From positions 310,001 to 374,000 of the forward strand of contig NZ_QKTU01000002.1 in the NCBI RefSeq assembly GCF_003234565.1: 64,000 nt of DNA, given 5' to 3'. Made by a program: the position numbers and the translations under genes. Below, piece after piece: positions 51,280-59,711 of the stretch (position 1 is the first letter of the stretch; every line of letters starts with the position of its first letter). Below the pieces are notes generated by a model that was given only the letters and a program-made list of their open reading frames with translations, was not told the origin of the DNA and searched no databases. Source of the DNA: Curtobacterium sp. MCBD17_013 (GTDB taxonomy: Bacteria; Actinomycetota; Actinomycetes; Actinomycetales; Microbacteriaceae).

Positions 51280-54200
51280 GTGTCGAGCCATCTGACGGGG
51301 ACATCGGACGAGACCGCAGGCGAATTCGGCGCGAACGAGTGGCTGGTGGACGAGCTCTACGAGCAGTTCCTGGTCGACAGGGACGCCGTGGACCGGTCCT
51401 GGTGGCCGGTCCTCGAGAGCTACCACCGGACGCAGGTGAGCGACCCGGGCGCGTCCGACGACCGCCCGGGAGGTCCCTCCCCGGCTGCCGGGTCCACTCC
51501 CGATCCGGCGGGTCCCGTCGAGCCGGCCGCGCCGGTCGCGCAGCCCGCGCGCGCCGCGGACGGCGGTGCCCCGCGCACCTCGTCGATCCAGATGCCGGCA
51601 CGGACGACGTCGAAGCAGCCGACCCCGGCCCCGATCCCGGCCGACCCGAGCGACGAGCGGGACGACCACGAGGAGACCCACGAGGACGTCCGGACGCCGC
51701 TGCGGGGCATGGCGAAGACCCTCGCCGCGAACATGGAGGCCTCGCTCCAGGTACCGACCGCGACGAGCGTGCGGACGATCCCCGCGAAGCTCATGATCGA
51801 CAACCGCATCGCCATCAACAACCACCTGCGGCGGACGCGCGGCGGCAAGGTGTCCTTCACGCACCTCATCGGCTGGGCGCTCGTCAAGGCGGTCCAGGAG
51901 TTCCCGAGCCAGAACGTCTACCACGACGAGCAGGACGGCAAGCCCGTCGTCGTGACCCCGGCGCACGTCGGCCTCGGCATCGCCATCGACGTCCCGAAGT
52001 CCGACGGCACCCGTGCGCTGCTCGTCCCGAGCATCAAGCGGGCCGAGACCCTGACGTTCTCGCAGTTCATCGCAGCGTACGAGGACCTCGTCAAGCGCGC
52101 GCGGGCGAACAAGCTCACGGCCGAGGACTTCGCCGGCACGACGATCTCGCTGACGAACCCGGGCGGCATCGGCACGGTGCACTCCGTGCCGCGGCTCATG
52201 AAGGGGCAGGGGTCGATCATCGGTGCCGGTGCCCTCGAGTACCCGGCGCAGTTCCAGGGCTCCGCGCCGAAGACCCTGGTCGAGCTCGGGGTCGGCAAGA
52301 CGATCACGCTGACGAGCACCTACGACCACCGCGTCATCCAGGGCGCCGGGTCCGGGGAGTTCCTCAAGACGGTCCACGAGCTGCTCATCGGCGAGCGCGG
52401 CTTCTACGAGGGCATCTTCGCGGCGCTCCGGATCCCGTACAAGCCGATCCGCTGGGCGAACGACATCAACGTCGACCTGTCGTCGCGCGTCAACAAGACC
52501 GCACGCGTGCAGGAGCTCATCAACAGCTTCCGGGTGCGCGGACACCTCATGGCGGACATCGACCCGCTCGAGTACCAGCAGCGGACCCACCCGGACCTCG
52601 AGATCGAGAACCACGGGCTGACGTTCTGGGACCTCGACCGCGAGTTCGTCACGGGTGGCCTCGCCGGCACCACGAGCGCGCCGCTCCGGGACATCCTCGG
52701 GATCCTCCGCGACTCGTACTGCCGCACGATCGGCGTGGAGTACATGCACATCCAGGACCCGGCCCAGCGCCGGTGGATGCAGGACCACGTCGAGGTGCCG
52801 TACGCCAAGCCGGGCAAGGACGAGCAGCTGCGGATCCTCGGCAAGCTCAACGAGGCCGAGGCGTTCGAGACCTTCCTGCAGACGAAGTACGTCGGCCAGA
52901 AGCGGTTCAGCCTCGAGGGCAGCGAGTCGATGATCGCGTTCCTCGACACGCTCATCCAGGAGTCCGCGCGCGAGGGTCTCGACGAGGTCGCGATCGGCAT
53001 GGCGCACCGTGGTCGGCTCAACGTGCTCACGAACATCGCGGGCAAGACCTACGGGCAGATCTTCCGCGAGTTCGAGGGGACACAGCTGCCCGGCGCCGTC
53101 GCGGGCCAGGGCTCCGGCGACGTCAAGTACCACGTCGGGACGGAGGGCGTGTTCCGCTCGGCCGAGGGCACCGCGATCCCGGTGACCATTGCCGCGAACC
53201 CGTCGCACCTCGAGGCCGTCGACGGCGTGCTCGAGGGCATCGTCCGCGGCAAGCAGGACCGGACCCCGATCGGCACCTTCGGCGTCCTGCCGGTGCTCGT
53301 CCACGGCGACGCGGCGATGGCCGGACAGGGCGTGGTCGTCGAGACCCTGCAGCTGTCGCAGTTGCGGGGCTACCGCACGGGCGGCACCGTCCACGTCGTG
53401 GTGAACAACCAGGTCGGGTTCACGACGTCGCCGAGCGCGTCGCGGTCATCGGTGTACTCGACCGACGTCGCCAAGACGATCCAGGCGCCGGTCTTCCACG
53501 TGAACGGGGACGACCCGGAGGCCGTCGCACGCGTCGCCGAGATCGCGTTCGCGTACCGGCAGCAGTTCCACCGCGACGTCGTCATCGACCTCGTCTCGTA
53601 CCGCCGCCGCGGCCACAACGAGGGCGACGACCCGTCGATGACGCAGCCGCTCATGTACAACCTCATCGAGGCGAAGCGCTCGGTCCGCACGCTCTACACC
53701 GACGCCCTCGTCGGTCGCGGCGACATCACGCAGGACGAGTACGACCAGGCGCACCGGGACTTCCAGGACCGCCTCGAGCGTGCGTTCGCCGAGACCCACG
53801 AGGCACAGACGGGGTCGATCCCGGTCGTCCCCGCGGACGGCGGCGCGGTGCAGGGGCTCGAACGGCCCTCCGCGCAGCGCGACGACTCGGAGCACGAGGT
53901 GCACGAGACGGCGGTGAGCGCGGACGTCCTCCGACTCGTCGGCGACGCGCACGACAACCCCCCGGCGGGGTTCACGGTCCACCCGAAGCTCCAGCAGCTG
54001 CTCACCAAGCGGGTCGAGATGTCGCGCAGCGGCGGCATCGACTGGGCGTTCGCGGAGCTCGCCGCGATCGGGTCCCTCCTCGTCGAGGGCAAGCCGGTCC
54101 GGCTCACCGGCCAGGACACCCGGCGTGGCACCTTCGTGCAGCGCCAGGCGGTGTTCCACGACCGCGTCAACGGCCAGGAGTGGCTCCCCCTCGCGAACCT

Positions 54201-55059
54201 CACCGAGGACCAGGGCCGGCTGTACATCTACGACTCGCCGCTCAGTGAGTACGCGGCCATGGCGTTCGAGTACGGCTACTCCGTGGAGCGGCCCGAGGCC
54301 CTCGTCATGTGGGAGGCCCAGTTCGGCGACTTCGCCAACGGGGCGCAGACGGTGATCGACGAGTTCATCTCGTCGGCCGAGCAGAAGTGGGGCCAGCGGT
54401 CCGGGCTCGTGCTGCTCCTCCCCCACGGCTACGAGGGCCAGGGGCCGGACCACTCCTCGGCTCGGATCGAGCGCTACCTGCAGCTCTGCGCCGAGGACAA
54501 CATGGTCGTGGCGCGGCCGTCGACCCCGGCGTCGTACTTCCACCTGCTCCGTCGGCAGGCCCACGCGCGTCCGCAGAAGCCGCTCGTGGTGTTCACGCCG
54601 AAGGCGATGCTCCGCATGCGGCAGGCGACGAGCGCGGTCGAGGAGTTCACGACCGGCGGCTTCCGAGAGGTGATCGACGACCAGCGGATCGCCGACCGTC
54701 AGGCCGTGCGGCGGGTCGTGCTCCACTCGGGCAAGATCCACCACGACCTCGCTGCCGAGGTCGCCAAGCGCGGGGTCGAGGACATCGCACTCGTCCGGCT
54801 CGAGCAGCTCGCGCCGCTCCCGCTCGACCAGATCCTCGCGACCCTCCGCTCCTACCCGCAGGCGGACCTCGTCTGGGCGCAGGAGGAGCCGGAGAACCAG
54901 GGCGCCTGGCCGTTCGTCTGCATGGCGCTGTCGCGCCACCTCGACGGCCGTCCGCTCTCGGTGTCGTCACGTCCCGCCAGCGCGGCTCCGGCGACGGGGT
55001 CGTCGAAGCGCTCCGCGAGCGAGGCGGCCGAGGTCATCGACCGCGCGCTCACCATCTGA
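51280..55059 (+). CDS. kgd: Multifunctional 2-oxoglutarate decarboxylase / dehydrogenase E1-E2 fusion
   Basis: A 1259-residue actinobacterial Kgd (OdhA/SucA-like) protein of the TCA cycle. Domain order: short N-terminal recruiting segment (FGANEWLVDELYEQF), Pro/Ala-rich linker (about 55-125), E2-type acyltransferase domain (about 135-370) with the catalytic HxxxD region YDHRVIQGAG (His350), then the ThDP-dependent E1 part with MAHRGRLNVL, the NNQVGFTTSP motif and the C-terminal transketolase-like domain. No lipoyl domain, as known for this class; that is supplied by AceF. GTG start by alignment with N-terminal GANEW motif. Confidence 0.94.
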   Translation: MSSHLTGTSDETAGEFGANEWLVDELYEQFLVDRDAVDRSWWPVLESYHRTQVSDPGASDDRPGGPSPAAGSTPDPAGPVEPAAPVAQPARAADGGAPRTSSIQMPARTTSKQPTPAPIPADPSDERDDHEETHEDVRTPLRGMAKTLAANMEASLQVPTATSVRTIPAKLMIDNRIAINNHLRRTRGGKVSFTHLIGWALVKAVQEFPSQNVYHDEQDGKPVVVTPAHVGLGIAIDVPKSDGTRALLVPSIKRAETLTFSQFIAAYEDLVKRARANKLTAEDFAGTTISLTNPGGIGTVHSVPRLMKGQGSIIGAGALEYPAQFQGSAPKTLVELGVGKTITLTSTYDHRVIQGAGSGEFLKTVHELLIGERGFYEGIFAALRIPYKPIRWANDINVDLSSRVNKTARVQELINSFRVRGHLMADIDPLEYQQRTHPDLEIENHGLTFWDLDREFVTGGLAGTTSAPLRDILGILRDSYCRTIGVEYMHIQDPAQRRWMQDHVEVPYAKPGKDEQLRILGKLNEAEAFETFLQTKYVGQKRFSLEGSESMIAFLDTLIQESAREGLDEVAIGMAHRGRLNVLTNIAGKTYGQIFREFEGTQLPGAVAGQGSGDVKYHVGTEGVFRSAEGTAIPVTIAANPSHLEAVDGVLEGIVRGKQDRTPIGTFGVLPVLVHGDAAMAGQGVVVETLQLSQLRGYRTGGTVHVVVNNQVGFTTSPSASRSSVYSTDVAKTIQAPVFHVNGDDPEAVARVAEIAFAYRQQFHRDVVIDLVSYRRRGHNEGDDPSMTQPLMYNLIEAKRSVRTLYTDALVGRGDITQDEYDQAHRDFQDRLERAFAETHEAQTGSIPVVPADGGAVQGLERPSAQRDDSEHEVHETAVSADVLRLVGDAHDNPPAGFTVHPKLQQLLTKRVEMSRSGGIDWAFAELAAIGSLLVEGKPVRLTGQDTRRGTFVQRQAVFHDRVNGQEWLPLANLTEDQGRLYIYDSPLSEYAAMAFEYGYSVERPEALVMWEAQFGDFANGAQTVIDEFISSAEQKWGQRSGLVLLLPHGYEGQGPDHSSARIERYLQLCAEDNMVVARPSTPASYFHLLRRQAHARPQKPLVVFTPKAMLRMRQATSAVEEFTTGGFREVIDDQRIADRQAVRRVVLHSGKIHHDLAAEVAKRGVEDIALVRLEQLAPLPLDQILATLRSYPQADLVWAQEEPENQGAWPFVCMALSRHLDGRPLSVSSRPASAAPATGSSKRSASEAAEVIDRALTI

Positions 55060-55070
55060 TCGGGCGCCGA

Positions 55071-55140
55071 CCCCGACCGGCCGGGAGACCCCCCGCACCG
55101 CCGCCGACGAGGCGGACGGCGGGCGGGCCTCCCGGTCGGG
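55071..55140. terminator. Extended bidirectional hairpin between kgd and rsrA
   Basis: CCGACCGG...GGGAG near 55073 pairs with CTCCC...GGTCGG near 55129, with inner CCCGC/GCGGG and CCGCC/GGCGG pairings. It fills the convergent gap and ends at the rsrA stop. Confidence 0.6.
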
Positions 55141-55383
55141 TCAGTGGGTCGCCTGCGCCTCGCGCAGCGCGGCGATGACCTGGGTCCGCAGGTCCTCCGG
55201 GGCGGTCTCCTTGCAGGCGCGCTGCACGGCCGTCATGAGCACCACGCCGACGCGGTGCTCGCTCGAGCAGTCCTCGCAGCCGGCCATGTGCTCGCGGATG
55301 TCCGCGAGGTCGTCGCGCTCGAGCTCGTCGTGCAGGAACTCCTCGAGCTCCGCCTTGGCCTTCGAGCAGTCGCAGCCGCTCAT
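55141..55383 (-). CDS. rsrA: Anti-sigma factor RsrA (zinc, redox-sensing)
   Basis: An 80-residue ZAS-family anti-sigma factor. The zinc motif His32-xxx-Cys36-xx-Cys39 (HMAGCEDC) plus N-terminal cysteines (CDCSKAK, Cys4/Cys6) form the disulfide switch: reduced zinc form binds SigR, oxidation releases it. Start overlaps the sigR stop (ATGA), the normal arrangement for this pair. Mycothiol-system anti-sigma factor by family. Confidence 0.95.
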   Translation of the reverse strand: MSGCDCSKAKAELEEFLHDELERDDLADIREHMAGCEDCSSEHRVGVVLMTAVQRACKETAPEDLRTQVIAALREAQATH

Positions 55384-56285
55384 CGTCCGTTCCTCCCCGT
55401 GCTCCGGCCCGTCGTGGCGGGCGTCTTCGTGGTGCGGGTCCGCGGTCGCATCGTCTCCGTCGACGCTGCGTCGGGCACCACACCGGTCTCTCGTGCGTGG
55501 TCGGCCAGCAGCCCGCGGAGCAGGCGCCGGCCGCGGTGGAGCCGGCTCATGACCGTGCCCACCGGGGTCTTCATGATGTCGGCGATCTCCTGGTACGAGA
55601 ACCCCTCGACGTCGGCGAAGTAGACCGCCATCCGGAAGTCCTCGGGGATCGCCTGCAGGGCGTCCTTGACCGCGGACGACGGCAGGTGGTCGATCGCGTC
55701 GGCCTCGGCCGACCGCGACGAGATGCTCTGCGTGACGCTCTCCGCCCCGCCGAGCTGCCAGTCCTCGAGCTCGTCGATGGTGCCCTGGTAGGGGTTCCGC
55801 TGGTTCTTCCGGTAGCTGTTGATGAACGTGTTCGTCAGGATCCGGTACAGCCAGGCCTTGAGGTTCGTGCCCTGCCGGAACGACCGGAACGCCGCGAACG
55901 CCTTGACGAAGGTCTCCTGCACGAGGTCCGACGCGTCGGCCGGGTTCCGTGTCATCCGCATCGCCGCGCCGTACAGCTGGTCCATGAACGGCAACGCCTG
56001 CTCCTCGAACAGCCGGCGGAGCTCCTGCGCGTCGGGGGTCGTGACCGCGTCCGCACCGTCCGTCTCGGCGAGCGCGAGGGACTCCTCCTCGACGGCGTCG
56101 AGCTGCTCCTCCGTCTCGTCGACCGGGGGTCGTCCGAGCGGACCGTCGGGGTTCGTCGCGTCGTCCTGGCTCGTCATCGCCCGCCATCGTAGTCGGCGGT
56201 CGTCGTCGAGGTCCCCGATCAGCGACGTCGACGCGGACGGGAACGTCCGCACCCGTGGACGCTCCGTTGTCAGCGCGGTGGCCAT
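55380..56285 (-). CDS. sigR: Thiol-stress ECF sigma factor SigR (SigH-type)
   Basis: Group IV sigma factor of about 301 residues. Sigma2 region [20 protein letters not shown] and QETFVKAF, then [20 protein letters not shown]; sigma4 with [20 protein letters not shown] and [21 protein letters not shown] charged linker of about 60 residues precedes sigma2 and a basic tail follows. Two starts are possible: ATG 56285 with AGGAGG but tight 3-base spacing, or ATG 56177 (MTSQDDAT) placed 8 bases after TACGAT, giving a 265-residue form. Paired with rsrA. Confidence 0.92.
   Translation of the reverse strand: MATALTTERPRVRTFPSASTSLIGDLDDDRRLRWRAMTSQDDATNPDGPLGRPPVDETEEQLDAVEEESLALAETDGADAVTTPDAQELRRLFEEQALPFMDQLYGAAMRMTRNPADASDLVQETFVKAFAAFRSFRQGTNLKAWLYRILTNTFINSYRKNQRNPYQGTIDELEDWQLGGAESVTQSISSRSAEADAIDHLPSSAVKDALQAIPEDFRMAVYFADVEGFSYQEIADIMKTPVGTVMSRLHRGRRLLRGLLADHARETGVVPDAASTETMRPRTRTTKTPATTGRSTGRNGR
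56086..56091 (-). other. No separate element seen; see -10 at 56186-56191
   Basis: Inside sigR coding sequence (acidic linker codons). Listed only to note that no SigR-type GGAAT/GTT promoter was found in or directly above the gene. Confidence 0.1.
56186..56191 (-). promoter_or_regulatory. -10 box for the short sigR start
   Basis: TACGAT on the minus strand, 8 bases before ATG 56177 and inside the longer sigR reading frame. Predicts a leaderless transcript for the shorter SigR form. Confidence 0.45.
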
Positions 56286-56337
56286 GGTCCTCCTGTCCGG
56301 CACGCACCTCGCCAGGCAGGCGGGGCACGCGCATCGC

Positions 56338-56343
56338 TATCCT
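56338..56343 (+). promoter_or_regulatory. -10 box of aroA
   Basis: TATCCT ends 9 bases before ATG 56353; GGGGAA between them could give weak ribosome pairing if the start is a little upstream. Confidence 0.45.
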
Positions 56344-56352
56344 GGGGAACCG

Positions 56353-57699
56353 ATGCAGGCTCCCGTTGATTCCCGCTCTGTCCCCGCCGGTGACGACTGG
56401 CCGGCGCCCGTGGCGCGCGGTCCCCTCCACGGCGACGTCGCCCTGCCCGGGTCGAAGTCCCTGACGAACCGCGAGCTCGTGCTCGCGGCCCTCGCCGACG
56501 GTCCGTCCACGATCCGGCTCCCCCTGCACTCGCGGGACTCGGCGCTCATGGTCGACGCCCTCCGCGCGCTCGGTGTCCGGATCGACCCGGCGGGTGGGGC
56601 CGGCCCGTACGGCCCGGACCTCCGCGTGACCCCCGCGCCGCTGCACGGCGACGTCCGGGTCGACTGCGGCCTCGCCGGCACCGTGATGCGGTTCCTCCCG
56701 CCCCTGGCCGCGCTCGCCGACGGTCCAGTGGTGTTCGACGGTGACGAGGCCGCGCGCCGGCGCCCCATGGACACCACCATCGCGTCGCTCGTCGCGCTCG
56801 GTGTGGACGTCACCGACGACGGCGGGGGCAGCCTGCCGTTCGCGTTCACCGGGACGGGCCGTGTGCGCGGTGGCGAGCTGACGATCGACGCGAGCCGTTC
56901 GAGCCAGTTCGTGTCGGGCCTCCTGCTGTCGGCGCCCCGGTTCGACGAGGGCCTGCTGCTCCGGCACCGCGGGGAACGGCTGCCGAGCATGCCGCACATC
57001 GCGATGACCGTCGCGGCGCTCCGCGACCGTGGGGTCGTCGTCGACGAACCCGACACGGGCGTCTGGCACGTGCACCCGGGTCCGATCGCCGCCCGCGACG
57101 TCACGATCGAGCCGGACCTGTCGAACGCGGCACCGTTCGCGGTGGCCGCGCTCGTCGCCGGAGGGACCGTCCGCATCCGGACCTGGCCGACCGCCACCAC
57201 CCAGGTGGGCGCGGACCTCGAGACCCTCCTGCCGCACTGGGGCGCGACCGTCACGCGCGACGGCGCGGACCTCGTCGTCGACGGCGGCGTCGGTGTCCGT
57301 GGCGGGGCGTCGCTGCCCGGCGTCGACCTCGACCTGTCGCGCGGCGGCGAGCTCGCGCCCGCGCTCGTCGCGCTCGCGGCCCTCGCCGAGGGCCCGTCGA
57401 CGGTCACCGGCATCGGGCACCTGCGCGGACACGAGACCGATCGGCTCGCCGCACTCGCCGCCGACGTCGTCGGTCTCGGAGGCGCGGTGACGGAACTCGA
57501 CGACGGCCTCCGGATCGAGCCCCGTCCGCTGCACGGGGGGGCGTGGGGCGCGTACGAGGACCACCGGATGGCGACCGCGGGCGCGATCATCGGCCTCGTC
57601 GTCGACGGCGTCGCGGTCGACGACATCGGGTCCACCGCGAAGACCCTGCCGCAGTTCCCGGAGCTGTGGGACGCCCTCGTGGCGACGTCGGGCGCATGA
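56353..57699 (+). CDS. aroA: 3-phosphoshikimate 1-carboxyvinyltransferase (EPSP synthase)
   Basis: Joins PEP to shikimate-3-phosphate in aromatic amino-acid synthesis; 448 residues. The S3P/PEP site [20 protein letters not shown] (Lys35), the [16 protein letters not shown] region (GNAGT in proteobacterial enzymes), [25 protein letters not shown] and [16 protein letters not shown] are all there. The PEP-contacting glycine position of the motif differs in the actinobacterial manner; I do not infer inhibitor sensitivity from it. ATGA overlap with rsgA. Confidence 0.96.
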   Translation: MQAPVDSRSVPAGDDWPAPVARGPLHGDVALPGSKSLTNRELVLAALADGPSTIRLPLHSRDSALMVDALRALGVRIDPAGGAGPYGPDLRVTPAPLHGDVRVDCGLAGTVMRFLPPLAALADGPVVFDGDEAARRRPMDTTIASLVALGVDVTDDGGGSLPFAFTGTGRVRGGELTIDASRSSQFVSGLLLSAPRFDEGLLLRHRGERLPSMPHIAMTVAALRDRGVVVDEPDTGVWHVHPGPIAARDVTIEPDLSNAAPFAVAALVAGGTVRIRTWPTATTQVGADLETLLPHWGATVTRDGADLVVDGGVGVRGGASLPGVDLDLSRGGELAPALVALAALAEGPSTVTGIGHLRGHETDRLAALAADVVGLGGAVTELDDGLRIEPRPLHGGAWGAYEDHRMATAGAIIGLVVDGVAVDDIGSTAKTLPQFPELWDALVATSGA

Positions 57700-58766
57700 G
57701 CTGGTTCGACGGCGGGGACGACGACGACCTCGACGAACCGTACGGGCAGTACGACGAGTCCGCGGTGCGGGTGCGGCCGAACCCGAAGGGCAGTCGTCCG
57801 CGCACCAAGCAGCGCCCCACCCACGAGGACGCCACGCCCGGCTGGGTGACGAACGTCGACCGCGGACGGTTCGGCGTGCTCGTCGGGGGCGGTCCCCTCG
57901 ACGCCGAGTCCGGCCAGGCCCGGGTGATCACCGCCACGAAGGCGCGCGAGCTCGGCAAGAAGGCCGTCGTGACCGGTGACCACGTGTCGCTCGTCGGCGA
58001 CGTGAGCGGCGACGAGGGCTCCCTCGCCCGCATCGTCAAGGTCGCGGATCGCTCGACGTTCCTCCGCCGCAGCGCGGACGACACGGACGACGTCGAACGC
58101 GTCATCGTCGCGAACGCGGACCAGATGCTCATCGTCATCGCCGCGGCCGACCCCGAGCCCCGGCCCCGGCTCGTCGACCGGTACCTCGTGGCCGCCTTCG
58201 ACGCCGGGCTCGACCCGGTGCTCTGCATCACGAAGACCGACCTCGCCGACCCGGAGCCGTTCCTCGCGCACTTCGCGTGCCTCGACCTGCGCGTCGTCAC
58301 GAGCGCCGCGGGTGACGTGCCGTTCGACGCGTTCGCGGCCGTGCTCCGTGACCAGGTGACGGTGACGGTCGGACACTCGGGCGTCGGCAAGTCCACGCTC
58401 GTGAACGCCCTGACGGGGGCCTCCCGGGCGACCGGCGTCGTGAACGCGGTCACCGGACGCGGGCGCCACACGTCGTCGTCCTCGATCGCGCTGCCGGTGC
58501 ACGGCGGCGGCTGGATCATCGACACTCCCGGCGTGCGGTCGTTCGGCCTCGGGCACGTGCAGCCCGAGAACGTGTTCCGCGCGTTCGCCGCGCACGCGGT
58601 GCCGGTCCGCGAGCCCGCCGACGGCATACCGCTCGACCAGGCGCACGACTGGGAGATCGTCGACCGGGTCCAGGACGGCGAGCTCGGCCCCACGGGCATC
58701 GAGCGGCTCGACTCGTTCCGCGCGCTGCTCACGGGCATGGGCGAGCTGGACCCGGGCGCGGACTGA
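57696..58766 (+). CDS. rsgA: Ribosome small-subunit GTPase RsgA (zinc finger missing)
   Basis: Circularly permuted GTPase that helps mature the 30S subunit; 356 residues. Order of motifs is G4 (CITKTDLAD), G1 GHSGVGKST (226-234), then G3 [10 protein letters not shown], with an OB-fold domain in front. The C-terminal region, where RsgA normally has a Cys-His zinc knuckle, has no cysteine here ([14 protein letters not shown], then [12 protein letters not shown]). The GTPase and OB parts still define it. Start overlaps the aroA stop. Confidence 0.92.
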   Translation: MSWFDGGDDDDLDEPYGQYDESAVRVRPNPKGSRPRTKQRPTHEDATPGWVTNVDRGRFGVLVGGGPLDAESGQARVITATKARELGKKAVVTGDHVSLVGDVSGDEGSLARIVKVADRSTFLRRSADDTDDVERVIVANADQMLIVIAAADPEPRPRLVDRYLVAAFDAGLDPVLCITKTDLADPEPFLAHFACLDLRVVTSAAGDVPFDAFAAVLRDQVTVTVGHSGVGKSTLVNALTGASRATGVVNAVTGRGRHTSSSSIALPVHGGGWIIDTPGVRSFGLGHVQPENVFRAFAAHAVPVREPADGIPLDQAHDWEIVDRVQDGELGPTGIERLDSFRALLTGMGELDPGAD

Positions 58767-58800
58767 CCTGCCCCGGCCCCTCGCCCCTCCTTCCGCCGCC

Positions 58801-58850
58801 ATCGCAGTCGTTGCCGCTCCGACCGGTCTGCGAGCGGCACCGGGCGCGAT
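58801..58850. repeat. Imperfect inverted repeat related to the one at 31705
   Basis: Arms 58801-58819 and 58832-58850 match at 15 of 19 positions around a 12-base loop. Read on the minus strand it shares ATCGCGC at one end, GCCGCT inside and CTGCGAT at the other end with the element at 31705-31764. It lies in the 141-base gap between rsgA and hisN. Confidence 0.5.
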
Positions 58851-58895
58851 CTCGCGGGGAAGGACGGCCGGGCCAGGTGCACCGTCGGTGCTCGG

Positions 58896-58901
58896 TAGGC
58901 T
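58896..58901 (+). promoter_or_regulatory. -10 box of hisN
   Basis: TAGGCT ends exactly 6 bases before GTG 58908; no Shine-Dalgarno. Confidence 0.55.
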
Positions 58902-58907
58902 CGGCGC

Positions 58908-59690
58908 GTGGACCTCGCCGCCGACCTCGCGTTCGCCCGTTCCCTGGCCGACACGGCGGACGCGATCAGCCTCGCCCGCTTCCGGGCGGCCGACCTGCAC
59001 GTCGACGTCAAGGCCGACCGCACGCACGTGACCGACGCCGACCAGGCGGTCGAGGCGGCCCTCCGCGAGCGGATCGCGGCCGAGCGTCCCGACGACACGT
59101 TCCTCGGCGAGGAGTCGACCGCTGCCGCAGGGACCACCGCGAGGAGTTCCGGACACCGGCAGTGGGTGATCGACCCGATCGACGGCACGGCGAACTACCT
59201 GCGCGGCGTGCCCGTGTGGGCGACGCTCATCGCCCTGGCCGTCGACGGCGTCCCCCGGGTCGGCGTCGTGTCCGCCCCCGCGATGGGCAAGCGGTGGTGG
59301 GGGGCGACGGGACTCGGGGCTTCCTCGTTGGAGGGTCCCCTGCGGGTGTCGGGGGTGGCGGAGCTGGCGGACGCCTCGGTGAGCTACCAGAGCCTCCAGG
59401 ACTGGGACGAGGCCGGGCGGCTCGACGGCCTCCTGCGGTTGTCCCGGTCCGTCTGGCGGACCCGTGCCTACGGCGAGGCCTGGGCCTACATGATGGTCGC
59501 CGAGGGCACCCTCGACGTCGCGGGCGAGGGTGACCTGAAGCCGTGGGACATGGCTGCGATCGTCCCCGTGGTCGAGGAGGCGGGCGGGCGCTTCACGTCG
59601 CTCGACGGCGAGCCCGGCCCGTGGCACGGCACCGCCCTCGCGACGAACGGGCTCCTGCACGACGCGGTCGTGCGCACCATCCGCGGGTAG
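58908..59690 (+). CDS. hisN: Histidinol-phosphatase, inositol monophosphatase family
   Basis: A 260-residue Mg2+-dependent phosphatase. Metal motifs: Glu68/Glu69 in FLGEES, DPIDGTANYLRG (Asp89, Asp92) and a late GDLKPWDMAA aspartate. The GTANYLRGVPVW context and the EAWAYMMVAEG segment match actinobacterial HisN, which dephosphorylates histidinol phosphate; inositol monophosphatase activity cannot be excluded. No other his gene lies in the window. Leaderless start. Confidence 0.88.
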   Translation: MDLAADLAFARSLADTADAISLARFRAADLHVDVKADRTHVTDADQAVEAALRERIAAERPDDTFLGEESTAAAGTTARSSGHRQWVIDPIDGTANYLRGVPVWATLIALAVDGVPRVGVVSAPAMGKRWWGATGLGASSLEGPLRVSGVAELADASVSYQSLQDWDEAGRLDGLLRLSRSVWRTRAYGEAWAYMMVAEGTLDVAGEGDLKPWDMAAIVPVVEEAGGRFTSLDGEPGPWHGTALATNGLLHDAVVRTIRG

Positions 59691-59711
59691 CCGCGACGAC
59701 CCGGCGACGTC

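Noticed and set aside
56086..56091. SigR-dependent (GGAAT-N16-GTT type) autoregulatory promoter for sigR
   Set aside because: Searched above both possible starts and found no convincing pair; the low-confidence placeholder at these positions is not a real element.
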